DNA of 64,000 nucleotides from Lodderomyces elongisporus (Eukaryota; Ascomycota; Pichiomycetes; Serinales; Debaryomycetaceae), in assembly GCF_030384665.1 (NCBI RefSeq), contig NC_083677.1, positions 1,237,501 to 1,301,500 on the forward strand. Direction: 5' to 3'. Below, piece by piece: positions 10,781 to 21,977 of the stretch; position 1 is the stretch's first letter, and every line of letters begins with the position of its first letter. Below the pieces are notes generated by a model. That model did no database searches. It was not told the DNA's origin and saw only the letters and a program-made list of their open reading frames with translations. A program made the translations under genes and the position numbers.

Positions 10781-11641
10781 GGCCGATGTAATTTGTCTAT
10801 GCCGAACCTGCTGGAATATGTATAGACTAAAGCGAATGTGATTGCGAATGCGAATGCAAATGCGAATGATTTGTTTCGTTTACTTCATTAATGGTGAAAC
10901 ACAATTGAGCTTGAAGCGTAACTGAACTGTGTACTCCGCTTGCTGCATTTGAGTAGCCTAGGTTGCTTGATATTGGGTTTTGAAAATTTATTCTCGTTCC
11001 ATTGATTATTGAAAGTTAAAATTCACTGCTCAAAGCTGGACACAAAAAGCAGAGAAAAAAAATAAAATAAAATAAAAAGAAAAAAACAAAGAAGAGAATA
11101 GAGAAACAAAATAAAACACAATAAAACACAATTAAACACAATAAAACACAATAAATATAAATCAGTGATATAGTCTGGTGGAGCAATGAAGGTTTGAGCA
11201 ATAACATTCAATGCGATGGTAAATTCTATTAGTAAAATTAAGAAATTAAGAAATCAAGAAGCAATATACAGTTGGATACTTGGCGAAACTGATGTCTCTG
11301 GTTGATAAAGAGTTGTCGAATTGTCCCATCCAGAATTCTCTTTAGTGCAACCTCGTAAAATGTTTCTTTATCCCGCGTGTTTCTCACTTTTCTCCCTCTT
11401 CGAATTCTCACCCTTTTGCTTGCCCACGCCTTTCTCCCCCCCCCCCCCTTCCCCACACACAACCCCCCAAACTCTCTCACACGTCCTCACACGTCCTCAC
11501 TCGTCCTCACTCGCTCGTTCACACCGAATACTCTCAAATATAAAACTTTCATCTACTTTTGTGTAAAATTGCTGCTGCTATCCCCAAAGTACTATTGTTT
11601 CAAAATTTAACTCTCTCAACAGGCGGGGAGGGGGGGTAGAC

Positions 11642-11679
<38 letters not shown>

Positions 11680-12014
11680 TGGGCGGAAGTATTCCATTTT
11701 ACTTGACTTGCTACTGCATTACATACTCCGTCGAGTTCCTCCCAACACTAATTTCGTTTCAAAATTTCCAAAGCTAGGAAATAAAGTCAGCAGATAGCAC
11801 CTCTACCATAACCAGCACCGTCCCCTTCCCAACTTTCTTGCGAAATAGGACTTTTTTTTTCTATCTGTTTCTCTTTATCTTGATATTCCCATTTTTCTTC
11901 TTCTTTTCCTTTTCCTTTTCCATTTCCTTTTCCTTGATTTTACAGCACAATTAAATAAATTGTTTGGTGAGCACACATTACATTACTGAGGTGTTTAGAT
12001 AATCAGAATTCACC
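10781..12014. other. RCE1-GDB1 divergent intergenic region, 1.2 kb
   Basis: This holds AATAAAACAC-type repeats (11100-11155), a C13 run (11436-11448), CACGTCCT/CTCGTCCT repeats (11478-11515), a (GA)n tract (11646-11675) and CTTTTC repeats (11900-11935) before the GDB1 start. I see no coding or RNA gene. Confidence 0.5.
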
Positions 12015-15000
12015 ATGACAAACACTCGTTTAATACTATTTAGGCTTTCAAATCTTGGAGAGCCTGTCAATAACGAAAACATCAAAAATGGTGTGTTGAC
12101 GTTGCCAGCTGACGATTACCCACAAGGCTTCAAATCTGGTGATGCATTATTTGAATTGCGTTTCCAGTTGAATGCTGCTAGTCAAGTTTCAAGAAAAGGT
12201 GTATTCCATACAAATGTGCCAAAAAGCTTTGACATAGACTTTGATAGAAATAAACACAATGCATACCCGATTGAGTCCTCCTTCCATCAAGATATCACAA
12301 TTAACATCCCGATATACAAACCAGGAGCTTATAACTACTACTTTACGTATGAAGATGAAAACGGAAATGAAAAGGAAACTGCCAAATTCTACTTTAACGT
12401 GCCTCCACATTTAGAACTCGACGGTAAATTTGTGCCCTTTAACTCGATAAACGTCGAAACGGTTGTTTCCAAGTGGATTGGTCCATATGAGAGATGGAAC
12501 AAGTTCTTTGGAATAGTCAAGGCTAAAGGGTACAACATGGTCCATTTTACACCTTTGCAACAACGCGGTGAATCAGACTCCCCATACTCAATATACGACC
12601 AATTGAAATGGGATCCAAAAATCTTTTCAGATCAGTCGAAAGCAACCAAAGAGATCCACAAGGTCTTGAACGATAACAAATTGTTGAGTATTACAGATGT
12701 AGTGTGGAACCACACGGCAAACAACTCCGAATGGTTGAAATCCGCACCAGAATCTGGCTATACTCAGGATACTGCACCTCACCTCAATGCAGCTATTGAG
12801 CTCGATGCCAAATTGTTGGAATTTAGTGAAAAATTAGAAGATTTGGGTTTGCCGACCGCGATTGAGAGTGAAGACGACCTTCAAAAAATTGTTACTGCAC
12901 TCAAGTCCCAAGTCCACGATGAGCTAAAGTTGTGGCAATACTATGTATTTGATAGAAAAAAAGAAGTTGAAAAAGTTTTGGACACTTTCAAGAGTGGGAG
13001 CGACATCTCAAAGGCGCAGATTCCAAGCAGTGTCAACACCAATGACTTGAATCAGATTGCTCAATATACTCTTGAAAATGCCAGTGACAATAAGCAAGCT
13101 ATATTAGGACGCAGGTTTGAGAATGAATTGAACCCTCGCAGTTTTCTTTCCATTTTGTATGCAATTCTAGGGGACTCTGTTGAGGAAAATGCATTAAAAG
13201 CTAAAGTTGGTGAAATAGTCGATGAGATCAATGCGCCCTTCTATGCCCAATACGATGATGATGTCAAAACCATTGATCAACAAGTTGCCGATAGAATCAG
13301 GTTCCTTCGTTTGGCAGATAATGGACCGAGATTGGGCAAGATTACAGAAAAAAATCCGTTAACAGAACCATACTTCACAAGATTTGTCGACGCCAACGGT
13401 AAAAAACAGGCACTCGCAAACAACGGCTGGATCTGGGGTGGCAACCCGTTGGTTGATTTTGCATCAAACAAGTCCAAGGCATACTTGAGGAGAGAGGTGA
13501 TTGTATGGGGTGATTGTGTAAAATTGCGCTATGGAGCAAAGTATGAAGACTCGCCAAAATTGTGGGATAGGATTATAGAGTACACCAAGGAAATGGCTAG
13601 GGTATTTAATGGGTTTAGAATTGATAACTGTCACAGTACCCCATTACCAGTTGCTGAGAGATTATTGGATGAAGCTAGAAAAGTAAACCCTGATTTGTAT
13701 GTTATTGCCGAGTTGTTCTCTGGATCAGAAGAGATGGACAAAATTTTTGTCGAGAGGCTTGCGCTTAACTCATTGGTGAGAGAAGCTATGCAAGCATGGA
13801 GCGTTGCAGAATTGTCAACATTGGTTCACAAACATGGTGGAAGGCCTATTGGTTCACTTACTTGGTTGCCATTGAGTGAGTTCTCCTACCCTGCAAGCAA
13901 AGAGCCAAAGCTTGACAGCTCCCATGGTGGCTATACTGAAATGGAGATCCCCAAGGTTTTGACTAGCACGGCACCACACGCCATATTTATGGACTGTACC
14001 CACGATAATGAAACACCTGCACAAAAGAGAACGGTTGAAGATACGTTGCCAAATGCAGCATTGGTTGCATTTTGTTCTTCGGCAATTGGTTCAGTATATG
14101 GTTTTGATGAGTGCTATCCACATCTTCTCAATGTTGTTGATGAAAAGAGACAATATAGTCTTGATGATTCCGACAATGTCAATAATGGTATCGGTAAGGT
14201 CAAGGCCAAGCTAAACAATATCAGACAACAGTTGGCCGAGGAAAGCGAGGATATTGCACGTGACCATGAGATGTACATTCATCATGAGGGTCAATATATA
14301 ACGATCCAGAGGTATAACGCCCGAAGTGGTAAAGGATGGTTTTTAATTGCGAGAACGAAATTTACAGACCACGAAGGCGAACAAATTTTGTCTCCCTCAA
14401 CCCTTGGTGGTACTAAAGTTAAGCATGAGTTTAGTTATACATTGAAAAAGGTTGGTGAATATGAAAAGAATGACAAGGTTTTACTGGGCATACCAGTACA
14501 GGTTGAAGAGATAGAAGCACCAACCGTTGAAGACGCGAATGGGGATAGCATCATTAAGGTCAATGATTCATTTATCCCTGGGTCTATTGCTGTTTTTTCC
14601 ACAGAGATCCCAGGAGTTGACAAGAAATTGGACGACTATGTGAGAAAAGGGGCTGTTGAGGCATCAGTAAACTTGGATTTGTATGACCTCAACAATTTAC
14701 TCTACAGATGTTCGCCAGAAGAGTTGGATGCAAGTGGAGGCAAGGAGGATGTGTATGATATTCCAGGGTATGGTCGTTTGGTGTATGCTGGTCTCGAAGG
14801 ATGGCAAAGTGCTTTGAAGGAAGTTATTTGGTCCAATAACCTTGGAAGTTCCATTTGCGACCATTTCCGTCAAGGTAGTTGGGCAGCCGACTACGTTGTT
14901 AATAGGTTAGATAAGTATGCATCGAGCTCAAAAGGTTTGCAGCGGTTCCAAACTTGGTTGCGTGAGAGATTTGATGCTGTTAAAAATGTTCCTTACTATT

Positions 15001-16589
15001 TGAGGCCCCACTATTTTGCATTGATTATAGGCATTGCTTATGAAGCAGCTCGTTTTAGGGTGTTGAGGTTGCTCACCCCGGAGATTCAAGTTGCTACCAA
15101 TTTTGTTCAGAGCTTGGCATTAACAAGTGTGCAAATGGTGGGAACAATGAACAATACCTCGTTGTTGCCCGATAAGTCAGTTCCCTGTCTTGCAGCAGGC
15201 TTGCCTCATTTCAGTAACGATTACATGAGATGTTGGGGAAGAGATGTTTTCATTTCCTTTAGAGGGCTTTTGATTGTTCCCGAGAGATTTGATGATGCTA
15301 AGCAACACATTCTCGCTTTTGCAAAGACTTTGAAACACGGATTGATTCCTAATCTTTTGGATGCTGGACGTAACCCGAGGTATAATGCTAGAGATGCCGC
15401 TTGGTTTTTCTTGCAGGCTATTCAAGAGTATGTTGTTAATGTCCCTCTGGGGGAAGAGATTTTGAAGGAAAAAGTTTCTAGGAGATTTCCGTTGGATGAT
15501 AGATATATTAAATACGATGATCCTGAGGCATTTAGCTATGAGTCTTCGATTGAAGATATCATATTTGAGATATTGGAGCGTCACGCTAAAGGTATTAAAT
15601 ACCGCGAAGCAAATGCTGGTCCTAACCTTGATTCTCAAATGAAACCTGAAGGGTTTGATGTCGAAGTTGGAGTGGATTGGGAAACCGGACTCGTTCATGG
15701 CGGGCAACAGCTCAATTGTGGTACTTGGATGGACAAGATGGGAGAGAGTGAAAGAGCGCATAATAAAGGTATCCCCGGTACTCCTCGTGATGGTGCAGCT
15801 GTTGAAATCCAAGGTTTATTGAAAAGTGCTTTAAGATGGGTGAATGAATTGAGCAAGAAGGGGCAATTTAAACACAAGGAGGTTACAAAACCCAACGGTT
15901 CAAAGATTACCCTTAAAGAGTGGGAGCAATTGGTGCAAGAAAACTTTGAAAGAAAGTTTTATGTACCTGAAGATGCAAATGAGGATGGCGAATATGATAT
16001 TGATAGTTCGTTGGTGAATAGAAGAGGTATCTACAAGGATTTGTATAAATCTGGAAAGCCATACGAAGACTACCAGTTGAGGGCCAACTTCCCTATTGCC
16101 ATGTGTGTAGCACCAGAGCTTTTCGATAAACACCATGGATTGGTTGCAATACGTAACGCCGATAAGATCATTAGGGGACCAGTTGGAATCAGGACTTTGG
16201 ATCCGCTGCACTACAACTACCGCCCATATTATAACAATTCTGTTGACAGTGACGATTTTGCCACCTCCAAGGGAAGAAACTATCATCAAGGTCCAGAATG
16301 GGTTTGGTGCTATGGTTACTTTTTGAGAGCCTTTTTGTACTTTAATTTTGCAGAAGACGATACATACAGCGACGGACACAAGCCTTCCAACGAGTTGTTT
16401 ACATTGTTGAATACAAGAATCCAGCATCATATCGAGTGGATTAAGCAGAGTCCCTGGGCAGGTCTCACAGAATTGACTAATAAGGATGGTGAGCTTTGTC
16501 ATGACTCGAGTCCCACACAAGCTTGGAGTAGCTCGTGTTTGTTAGATTTGTACTATGATTTGTGGAACGACAGTCGCTATCAAGGTTGA
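12015..16589 (+). CDS. GDB1: GDB1, glycogen debranching enzyme (glucanotransferase + amylo-1,6-glucosidase)
   Basis: This encodes 1524 residues, the usual length for yeast Gdb1. It moves maltotriosyl units and then hydrolyses the remaining α-1,6-linked glucose during glycogen breakdown in the cytosol. The N-terminal GH13-like half has the nucleophile D537 in FRIDNCHSTP, the acid E566 in IAELFSG and D664 in DCTHDNETP. The C-terminal GH133 half has D1240 in CGTWMDKMG and E1493 in DGELCHDSSPTQAW, matching the catalytic pair reported for Candida glabrata enzyme as I recall it. A linker at about 860-950 separates the halves. CTG codon 1398 (16206-16208), in the DP-x-HYNYRPYY motif, would be Ser in this clade. 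Confidence 0.97.
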   Translation: MTNTRLILFRLSNLGEPVNNENIKNGVLTLPADDYPQGFKSGDALFELRFQLNAASQVSRKGVFHTNVPKSFDIDFDRNKHNAYPIESSFHQDITINIPIYKPGAYNYYFTYEDENGNEKETAKFYFNVPPHLELDGKFVPFNSINVETVVSKWIGPYERWNKFFGIVKAKGYNMVHFTPLQQRGESDSPYSIYDQLKWDPKIFSDQSKATKEIHKVLNDNKLLSITDVVWNHTANNSEWLKSAPESGYTQDTAPHLNAAIELDAKLLEFSEKLEDLGLPTAIESEDDLQKIVTALKSQVHDELKLWQYYVFDRKKEVEKVLDTFKSGSDISKAQIPSSVNTNDLNQIAQYTLENASDNKQAILGRRFENELNPRSFLSILYAILGDSVEENALKAKVGEIVDEINAPFYAQYDDDVKTIDQQVADRIRFLRLADNGPRLGKITEKNPLTEPYFTRFVDANGKKQALANNGWIWGGNPLVDFASNKSKAYLRREVIVWGDCVKLRYGAKYEDSPKLWDRIIEYTKEMARVFNGFRIDNCHSTPLPVAERLLDEARKVNPDLYVIAELFSGSEEMDKIFVERLALNSLVREAMQAWSVAELSTLVHKHGGRPIGSLTWLPLSEFSYPASKEPKLDSSHGGYTEMEIPKVLTSTAPHAIFMDCTHDNETPAQKRTVEDTLPNAALVAFCSSAIGSVYGFDECYPHLLNVVDEKRQYSLDDSDNVNNGIGKVKAKLNNIRQQLAEESEDIARDHEMYIHHEGQYITIQRYNARSGKGWFLIARTKFTDHEGEQILSPSTLGGTKVKHEFSYTLKKVGEYEKNDKVLLGIPVQVEEIEAPTVEDANGDSIIKVNDSFIPGSIAVFSTEIPGVDKKLDDYVRKGAVEASVNLDLYDLNNLLYRCSPEELDASGGKEDVYDIPGYGRLVYAGLEGWQSALKEVIWSNNLGSSICDHFRQGSWAADYVVNRLDKYASSSKGLQRFQTWLRERFDAVKNVPYYLRPHYFALIIGIAYEAARFRVLRLLTPEIQVATNFVQSLALTSVQMVGTMNNTSLLPDKSVPCLAAGLPHFSNDYMRCWGRDVFISFRGLLIVPERFDDAKQHILAFAKTLKHGLIPNLLDAGRNPRYNARDAAWFFLQAIQEYVVNVPLGEEILKEKVSRRFPLDDRYIKYDDPEAFSYESSIEDIIFEILERHAKGIKYREANAGPNLDSQMKPEGFDVEVGVDWETGLVHGGQQLNCGTWMDKMGESERAHNKGIPGTPRDGAAVEIQGLLKSALRWVNELSKKGQFKHKEVTKPNGSKITLKEWEQLVQENFERKFYVPEDANEDGEYDIDSSLVNRRGIYKDLYKSGKPYEDYQLRANFPIAMCVAPELFDKHHGLVAIRNADKIIRGPVGIRTLDPLHYNYRPYYNNSVDSDDFATSKGRNYHQGPEWVWCYGYFLRAFLYFNFAEDDTYSDGHKPSNELFTLLNTRIQHHIEWIKQSPWAGLTELTNKDGELCHDSSPTQAWSSSCLLDLYYDLWNDSRYQG

Positions 16590-17738
16590 TTGAGACTCTG
16601 CCTCTTGTTGTTTGTTTTCTCGTTGTCTGCTTGTTTGTTTGTTTGTTTGTTTGTTTGTGTGTGTGAATTCTCCTTTTTTCAATCTTCAAATTCTACAACT
16701 TACAACTTACCTTTCACTTTACTGTTTACAATTACACCATTTACAATTTTAACAAATTTATGTTTTTTCAACAGTTTTAACAAATACTTTACATATATAC
16801 TAGATAGATTTAGATAGATTTAGATAGATTTAGATAGATATACACTTTGATGTTTTTACTGGCAATGATAGTAGACAAAAAGAGGAAGATTTTTTACCTT
16901 TCAAGTGGCGGAGTTGCCCCAACATTTGGAAACTGATTGACTAAAAAAGAAGGGAATGGTCAATTTATACTAGAGGCTGGTTCTCCCTGCAGAGGTGTTG
17001 GCCGATTTTGTTCTGTAATGACATCTTTCGGCACAAGACACTCGCTTTTCTCAAAAAAAAAAAAGAAAATAGAAAAGAAAAAAAGATCGGCTTCGGCCTT
17101 AATAATTATCGTTTTCTTTTTATCTTACAAAATTTGCTTATCAAAGCCACAGCAGAAGGAAGAGGTGGAAATAGACAAATAAAATTAGAAAAGGCATAAT
17201 AAAAATGAAGAAGAAGAAGAAGAAGAAGAATGGAGAAGAAAAAAAGGGAAGACGAAATCGTGCATATGTCATGCTTTTTACAAGGATGGAGGGATATGGA
17301 AGAAGGAAGAATTCGGAGGCATGTACGCTGCCCAAATAACTCTTTCTTGTGTTTTGATCAAGATGACGACTCGCCAGCAACCGTTGCTCTTTCTTTCTGT
17401 TTTTTTCTTTTTTTTTTTTGTTCTTTTTATCTCCGGCCGAGGATAAGGGTAATTTTATTGTTCTGTTATAAGGCGTAAAAAAGATAATAATAAAAAAAAA
17501 AATAGAACATACAAAGAAAAATATATAAGAAAAAATAAAATAAATAAAATAAAAAAAAAAAAGAAATTCACGAAAAGCGAAATTTGCAGGAAATTCGCAG
17601 GACGCTAAAATTTGATATAAAAGAGGTCCTAAAATCTCTCAAAGACCATTAGTCAATATCCATCAGTTTCTTTTACTTATTGATATCTCGTATACCACAA
17701 CAACATACAAAGATCGCCATATTTGTGCTTTAACAATA
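16590..17738. other. GDB1-UPS2 intergenic region, 1.15 kb
   Basis: This contains (TTTG)n at 16624-16657, four TAGATAGATT units (16801-16840), (AGA)n at 17205-17230 and A-rich tracts (17480-17570). The proximal promoter of the downstream gene begins near 17580. No gene is seen. Confidence 0.5.
17616..17623 (+). promoter_or_regulatory. TATA box of the UPS2-type gene
   Basis: TATAAAAG lies 116 bp upstream of the ATG, a normal yeast TATA-to-start distance. It follows AT-rich sequence. Confidence 0.5.
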
Positions 17739-18281
17739 ATGAAGTTTTTCCAATCGGATTACGAATTCAACTACCCCTGGGACCAAGTCACTGCAGCTAA
17801 CTGGCAGAAATATCCCAATGAGCTCTCCACACATGTCATTTCAGTCGATATTTTGAACCGGTCCGTAGTTGATAACCATATACTACGAACTGAGAGATTG
17901 ATTGGATGTAAACAGTCAATTCCTAAATGGCTTTCTTTTGTTGTTGGAGGTGCGTCAATTAGTTATGTGCGGGAAGTTTCCGAAATTGACTTGAACAACA
18001 AATCATTAGTGATGAAGTCAATGAACCTCACCATGAACCACTTGTTATTGGTGAAGGAGACCGTGATTTACAAACCAGACTTGCAATTACCTGAACACAA
18101 GACCACATTCAATCAAAGTGCTGAGATCACGGCGTTTGCCTCCATCACCAAGCTCTGTGACAAATTGGAGGATTGGTCAATCGAAAGGTTTGGCCAAAAT
18201 GCCTCCAAGGGCAAACTAGCTTTTGATGGTGTTTTGAACAACCTCACAAAGAAATGGGAAGAGACTGGTGTTTTCAAGTAG
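17739..18281 (+). CDS. UPS2: UPS2-type PRELI/MSF1 phospholipid-transfer protein
   Basis: This encodes 180 residues, all in a PRELI/MSF1 domain. The N-terminus MKFFQSDYEFNYPWDQVTAA, then ELSTHVISVDIL, RTERLI and PKWLSFVVGG closely match Ups2 rather than Ups1. Ups2 with Mdm35 carries phosphatidylserine across the mitochondrial intermembrane space for PE synthesis. VREVSEIDLNNKSLVMKSMNLT forms the central strand region, and KLCDKLEDWSIERF is the C-terminal helix. The length is close to the shorter Ups3 form (179) rather than Ups2 (230), since the extra C-terminal tail is missing. The paralogue choice is therefore open. Confidence 0.85.
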   Translation: MKFFQSDYEFNYPWDQVTAANWQKYPNELSTHVISVDILNRSVVDNHILRTERLIGCKQSIPKWLSFVVGGASISYVREVSEIDLNNKSLVMKSMNLTMNHLLLVKETVIYKPDLQLPEHKTTFNQSAEITAFASITKLCDKLEDWSIERFGQNASKGKLAFDGVLNNLTKKWEETGVFK

Positions 18282-18910
18282 ATCTTGAGAACTGGACTAG
18301 CAACCCCAATAATAACACGGATCTTTTGCAACTTTGATACTGTCGATTATCAGCATACAGCATTCGCTATTTAATTTTCAATTTCCAATTTCCAATTTCC
18401 AATTACCCTTATATTATATCATATTATACATATATATATGCATATACGTATTTGTATATGTATATGTAAATGTATCTATATATATATAAAGATACTTATA
18501 TATTGGCATAAACGACAGGACATTGAGTAACTACTTGGCTTTCCTGTTCATTGTTATCTTTTTTATTTGGTATTTCAACTTTCAATTCAACTTTGTTTTC
18601 ACATTCACCAACATATTGGTTCTGCATAGCATGTATATAACATTATTTATTTAAGATAGATTTTATTGCATATTATATTGGATATTTATACTGAAAACTA
18701 TATCACAGTAATAGTAGCCCGTTTCTCTATTTTTGAAATAACAAACATAACCCCATTATTCCCTTCTTTTTTTTTTTACCTTCATTTAACTACTAATGTG
18801 TGTAAAAATCGGCTCGCAACATAGAGATCCAACGCTATTCAATAAAAAGACATTTGGTGACATCGTACAATCTCTGAAATGTATTCACTACACATTTATT
18901 ATTTTCCTTG

Positions 18911-18947
<37 letters not shown>

Positions 18948-18981
18948 GTATGTATCCTTGCCGGTAGAGTGAGGAAGGAAT
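18282..18981. other. Convergent intergenic UPS2/CFEM gene, 0.7 kb
   Basis: Contents are CAATTTC repeats (about 18376-18404), TATATG/TATA runs (18420-18490) and (TA)n followed by (GTAT)n at 18908-18954. I see no gene. Confidence 0.5.
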
Positions 18982-19428
18982 TTAAGCTGCGGTAGTTACC
19001 GCAGCTGCAGAGTCCAATTTGGTCTTGACGGTTGGTGGAATCATCCAGTATGGAGACCAAACACCTGCACTAGAACAAATGGAAGAAGCCAATGAAGTAG
19101 CAGTTTGGACTGGGGTGCCTTTACAGTTATTGGCAATACAGTTTCCAATGGGTCCGGCAAATTGAGGCATAACACACAAACATCCAGTGTCCCAGTATGG
19201 GCATGGAGTTGAACCGGTATCTTGATTCATACATGGCTTAGCACACTCTGGCAATTGGTCATAGATTCTATCAGCAAACCCATTGATTGAAGCTGTTTTG
19301 GGGACAGCGGGGTAAGTCGACCAGTTTGTACCATCGGTAGCGTCCGCATTTGGTGGTGCGGTAACAGTTGGAGCAGCTGATATAACTGAGGCTAAAGCGG
19401 CAATTGACAAAATTGAGGATATCTTCAT
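18982..19428 (-). CDS. CSA2: Secreted CFEM haem-binding protein (CSA2-like)
   Basis: This encodes 148 residues. A signal peptide covers about 1-18 (MKISSILSIAALASVISA, cut before AP). The CFEM domain has eight Cys: 62, 66, 76, 83, 85, 97, 102 and 118. D80 lies in WDTGCLC, and the equivalent Asp in Csa2 is the axial haem-iron ligand. The C-terminus is short and polar with no hydrophobic GPI signal, so the protein should be released, as Csa2 is, and hand haemoglobin-derived haem to wall CFEM proteins. RBT5/PGA7 paralogues would carry GPI signals. Start and length agree with Csa2 (about 146). A TATA box lies about 100 bp upstream. Confidence 0.88.
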   Translation of the reverse strand: MKISSILSIAALASVISAAPTVTAPPNADATDGTNWSTYPAVPKTASINGFADRIYDQLPECAKPCMNQDTGSTPCPYWDTGCLCVMPQFAGPIGNCIANNCKGTPVQTATSLASSICSSAGVWSPYWMIPPTVKTKLDSAAAVTTAA

Positions 19429-19438
19429 ATTTTCTTAC

Positions 19439-19470
<32 letters not shown>

Positions 19471-19522
19471 CTGGAAGCTTTTGAAATAACTACTGAATAA
19501 ACTCAAGGTCGATATTACCCCT

Positions 19523-19531
19523 CTTTATATA
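19523..19531 (-). promoter_or_regulatory. TATA box of the CFEM gene
   Basis: The minus strand reads TATATAAAG about 95-103 bp before the ATG at 19428. Confidence 0.5.
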
Positions 19532-20517
19532 GTTGTTCTTTCCCTGTCATTCTCATTTATACTATTTTGACCTTTATCCTTGCCTCTAAATTTTGTTTCC
19601 GTGTTCTTTTTTAATTCTGCGATCTAAAAGTGGTTAGCACCAAGGTAATATGGTCTAGTCCGAAATAGGAATACAAGTTTGAAGTCGGACTCTAGCCAAT
19701 GGAACAAGACCAACTAGTTTTGAAAACAAAACAAAAAACACTGCTTTAGATTTCTCGGCATCAACAACACTAATAAACAGACAAACAATCAAACATTAAA
19801 CAAACAAACAAACCTACTCAAGGTTTGACGCACTCGCGCCCTCAACGGTTAAATATAGCCTAGCCCCTTGCTTATATTACTTTCTCATACTACTTTTTAC
19901 TCAACCACCACTTTTCTTTTGATGCCAAATAAAGTTTTAGTAAATTTCTCTGCGAATATACATTTATCGATGTTACATTCAATACAATAAAGTTGCAAAA
20001 AAAACCAACAAAAAAGAAAAGAAACAAAAGAAAAGAAAAGGAAAAAAAAGAACGAAAAAAAAATGCCAACGGTGATACCGGTCACACCCCTATCGCCTCC
20101 CCCGCAAATTTCTCCCAAATAATACTCCATCCATGAACCCAACCAACTAGAGAACCAATCAAGGGTTGTGTCTGCAGCAAAACTCGTAGTTATAGACAAT
20201 GCATTCATACCTGTAGACTTTTTGATTGGCTCAATTATACAATTATACAATTATACAATTATACAGTTTCAAATACTCTATAGATAAAAAAAAAATCTTA
20301 GTCTTTATAAAAACGAAATAGCAACCTATTGTATCAGATAATAAGGAGAAACAAAATAGAGGGTGAAATAAAGCGAACGGAGGAATAAAGGGAAGGGATA
20401 CTGATGAGGGAGGATGGGTTTATCGGTTGCAAAATTGCAATTGTAAATATGCTCCACTACACTGGTACTGTAAACTTCGATTATGTAATCTAATAGAAAA
20501 GAAAGCAAAATTGTGGT

Positions 20518-20543
20518 AACCCTATTTTTATAATATACACGTG
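20518..20543 (+). promoter_or_regulatory. Tbf1-like (AACCCTA) and Cbf1-like (CACGTGA) sites upstream of UBI3
   Basis: AACCCTA is at 20518-20524 and CACGTG at 20538-20543, about 220-245 bp before the ubiquitin ATG. In Candida albicans, Tbf1 and Cbf1 are the known regulators of ribosomal-protein promoters in place of Rap1. The pairing and spacing here fit that architecture; binding is inferred. Confidence 0.5.
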
Positions 20544-20691
20544 ACTAAATAGAAATGGAGTACAATTTGTGCTCTTCTAATTTCTCACGCACACAGTCTT
20601 CGTGTGTGCTCCCTCTCTCACCTCTGAATTTTTTCGCGCTACTGGAGGCGAGGAGAGAATTGCGAAACCTTTGCAAGAGAGATCTTTCTGA

Positions 20692-21219
<528 letters not shown>

Positions 21220-21977
21220 GTTACGTTATGTTCAATTAGTTTAGTTTAGGTTTGGTTAGGTCAAAATCTCATGTATAGGTAAATTTTAAAGGAACATCCT
21301 TATTTTTTCAGAAATTTCAAAGAAGAGAAGAAAATAAAACAAAACAAAGCAAAGCAGTATAAAACGGAAGCAACTAAAGTAGACGTTTTACCAAGTGCTT
21401 GGCATGTGTAGAGATTTTGTTCCATTGGATACACTCTAGCGTGCTGTGAGGTTATACTACGGCTTTAGAGTGGAAGTTCTTTTCGTATCCTCTGATGTCC
21501 TATACTTGTCTATTCTCTATTTCTCTTCCCCTTGCTTACTTCTTCCCTCTTCCCTTCTCCCTTTTCCCTTTTCCCTCTTCCCTCTTCCCTCTTCCCTCTT
21601 CCCTCTTCCCTCTTCCCTCTTCCCTCTTCCCTCTTCCCTCTTCCCTCTTCCCTCTTCCCTCTTCCCTCTTCCCTCTTCCCTCTTCCCTTCTCCCTCTTTA
21701 TCAAGCTAACACTTTAGAATATATTGTGGAGAGCGAGGGAGATTGTGTTTCATGTGAGGGGAAGATGAAGAATGGGAATGAGACTGAGAATTAGCGTGAA
21801 AGAATATGTATGTGTGTTTTGCTTTTGCGTCACTTTTTGTCAATACAACATGCGCTACGATCCATGATTACTTTCTACCAATATACGATAACCAGTAACT
21901 TACAGATAGATTAATCCAACTCCATTCACCGCTGTTCATTAACCAGTAAATTTACCTTCAATCTCTCACTCCCCATA
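21220..21977. repeat. UBI3-SEC10 intergenic region with a 7-bp minisatellite
   Basis: From about 21541 to 21697 the + strand is an array of CTTCCCT heptamers, roughly 20 units, mostly perfect, with variants at both ends (TTCCCTT, CTTCTCC). Because seven is not a multiple of three, all frames stay open and give false Leu/Pro/Ser/Phe ORFs. The remaining sequence holds the UBI3 terminator side and the SEC10 promoter. Confidence 0.85.

Noticed and set aside
21446..21794. Several overlapping Leu/Pro/Ser/Phe ORFs
   Set aside because: Made by the 7-bp CTTCCCT repeat, which keeps all frames open.
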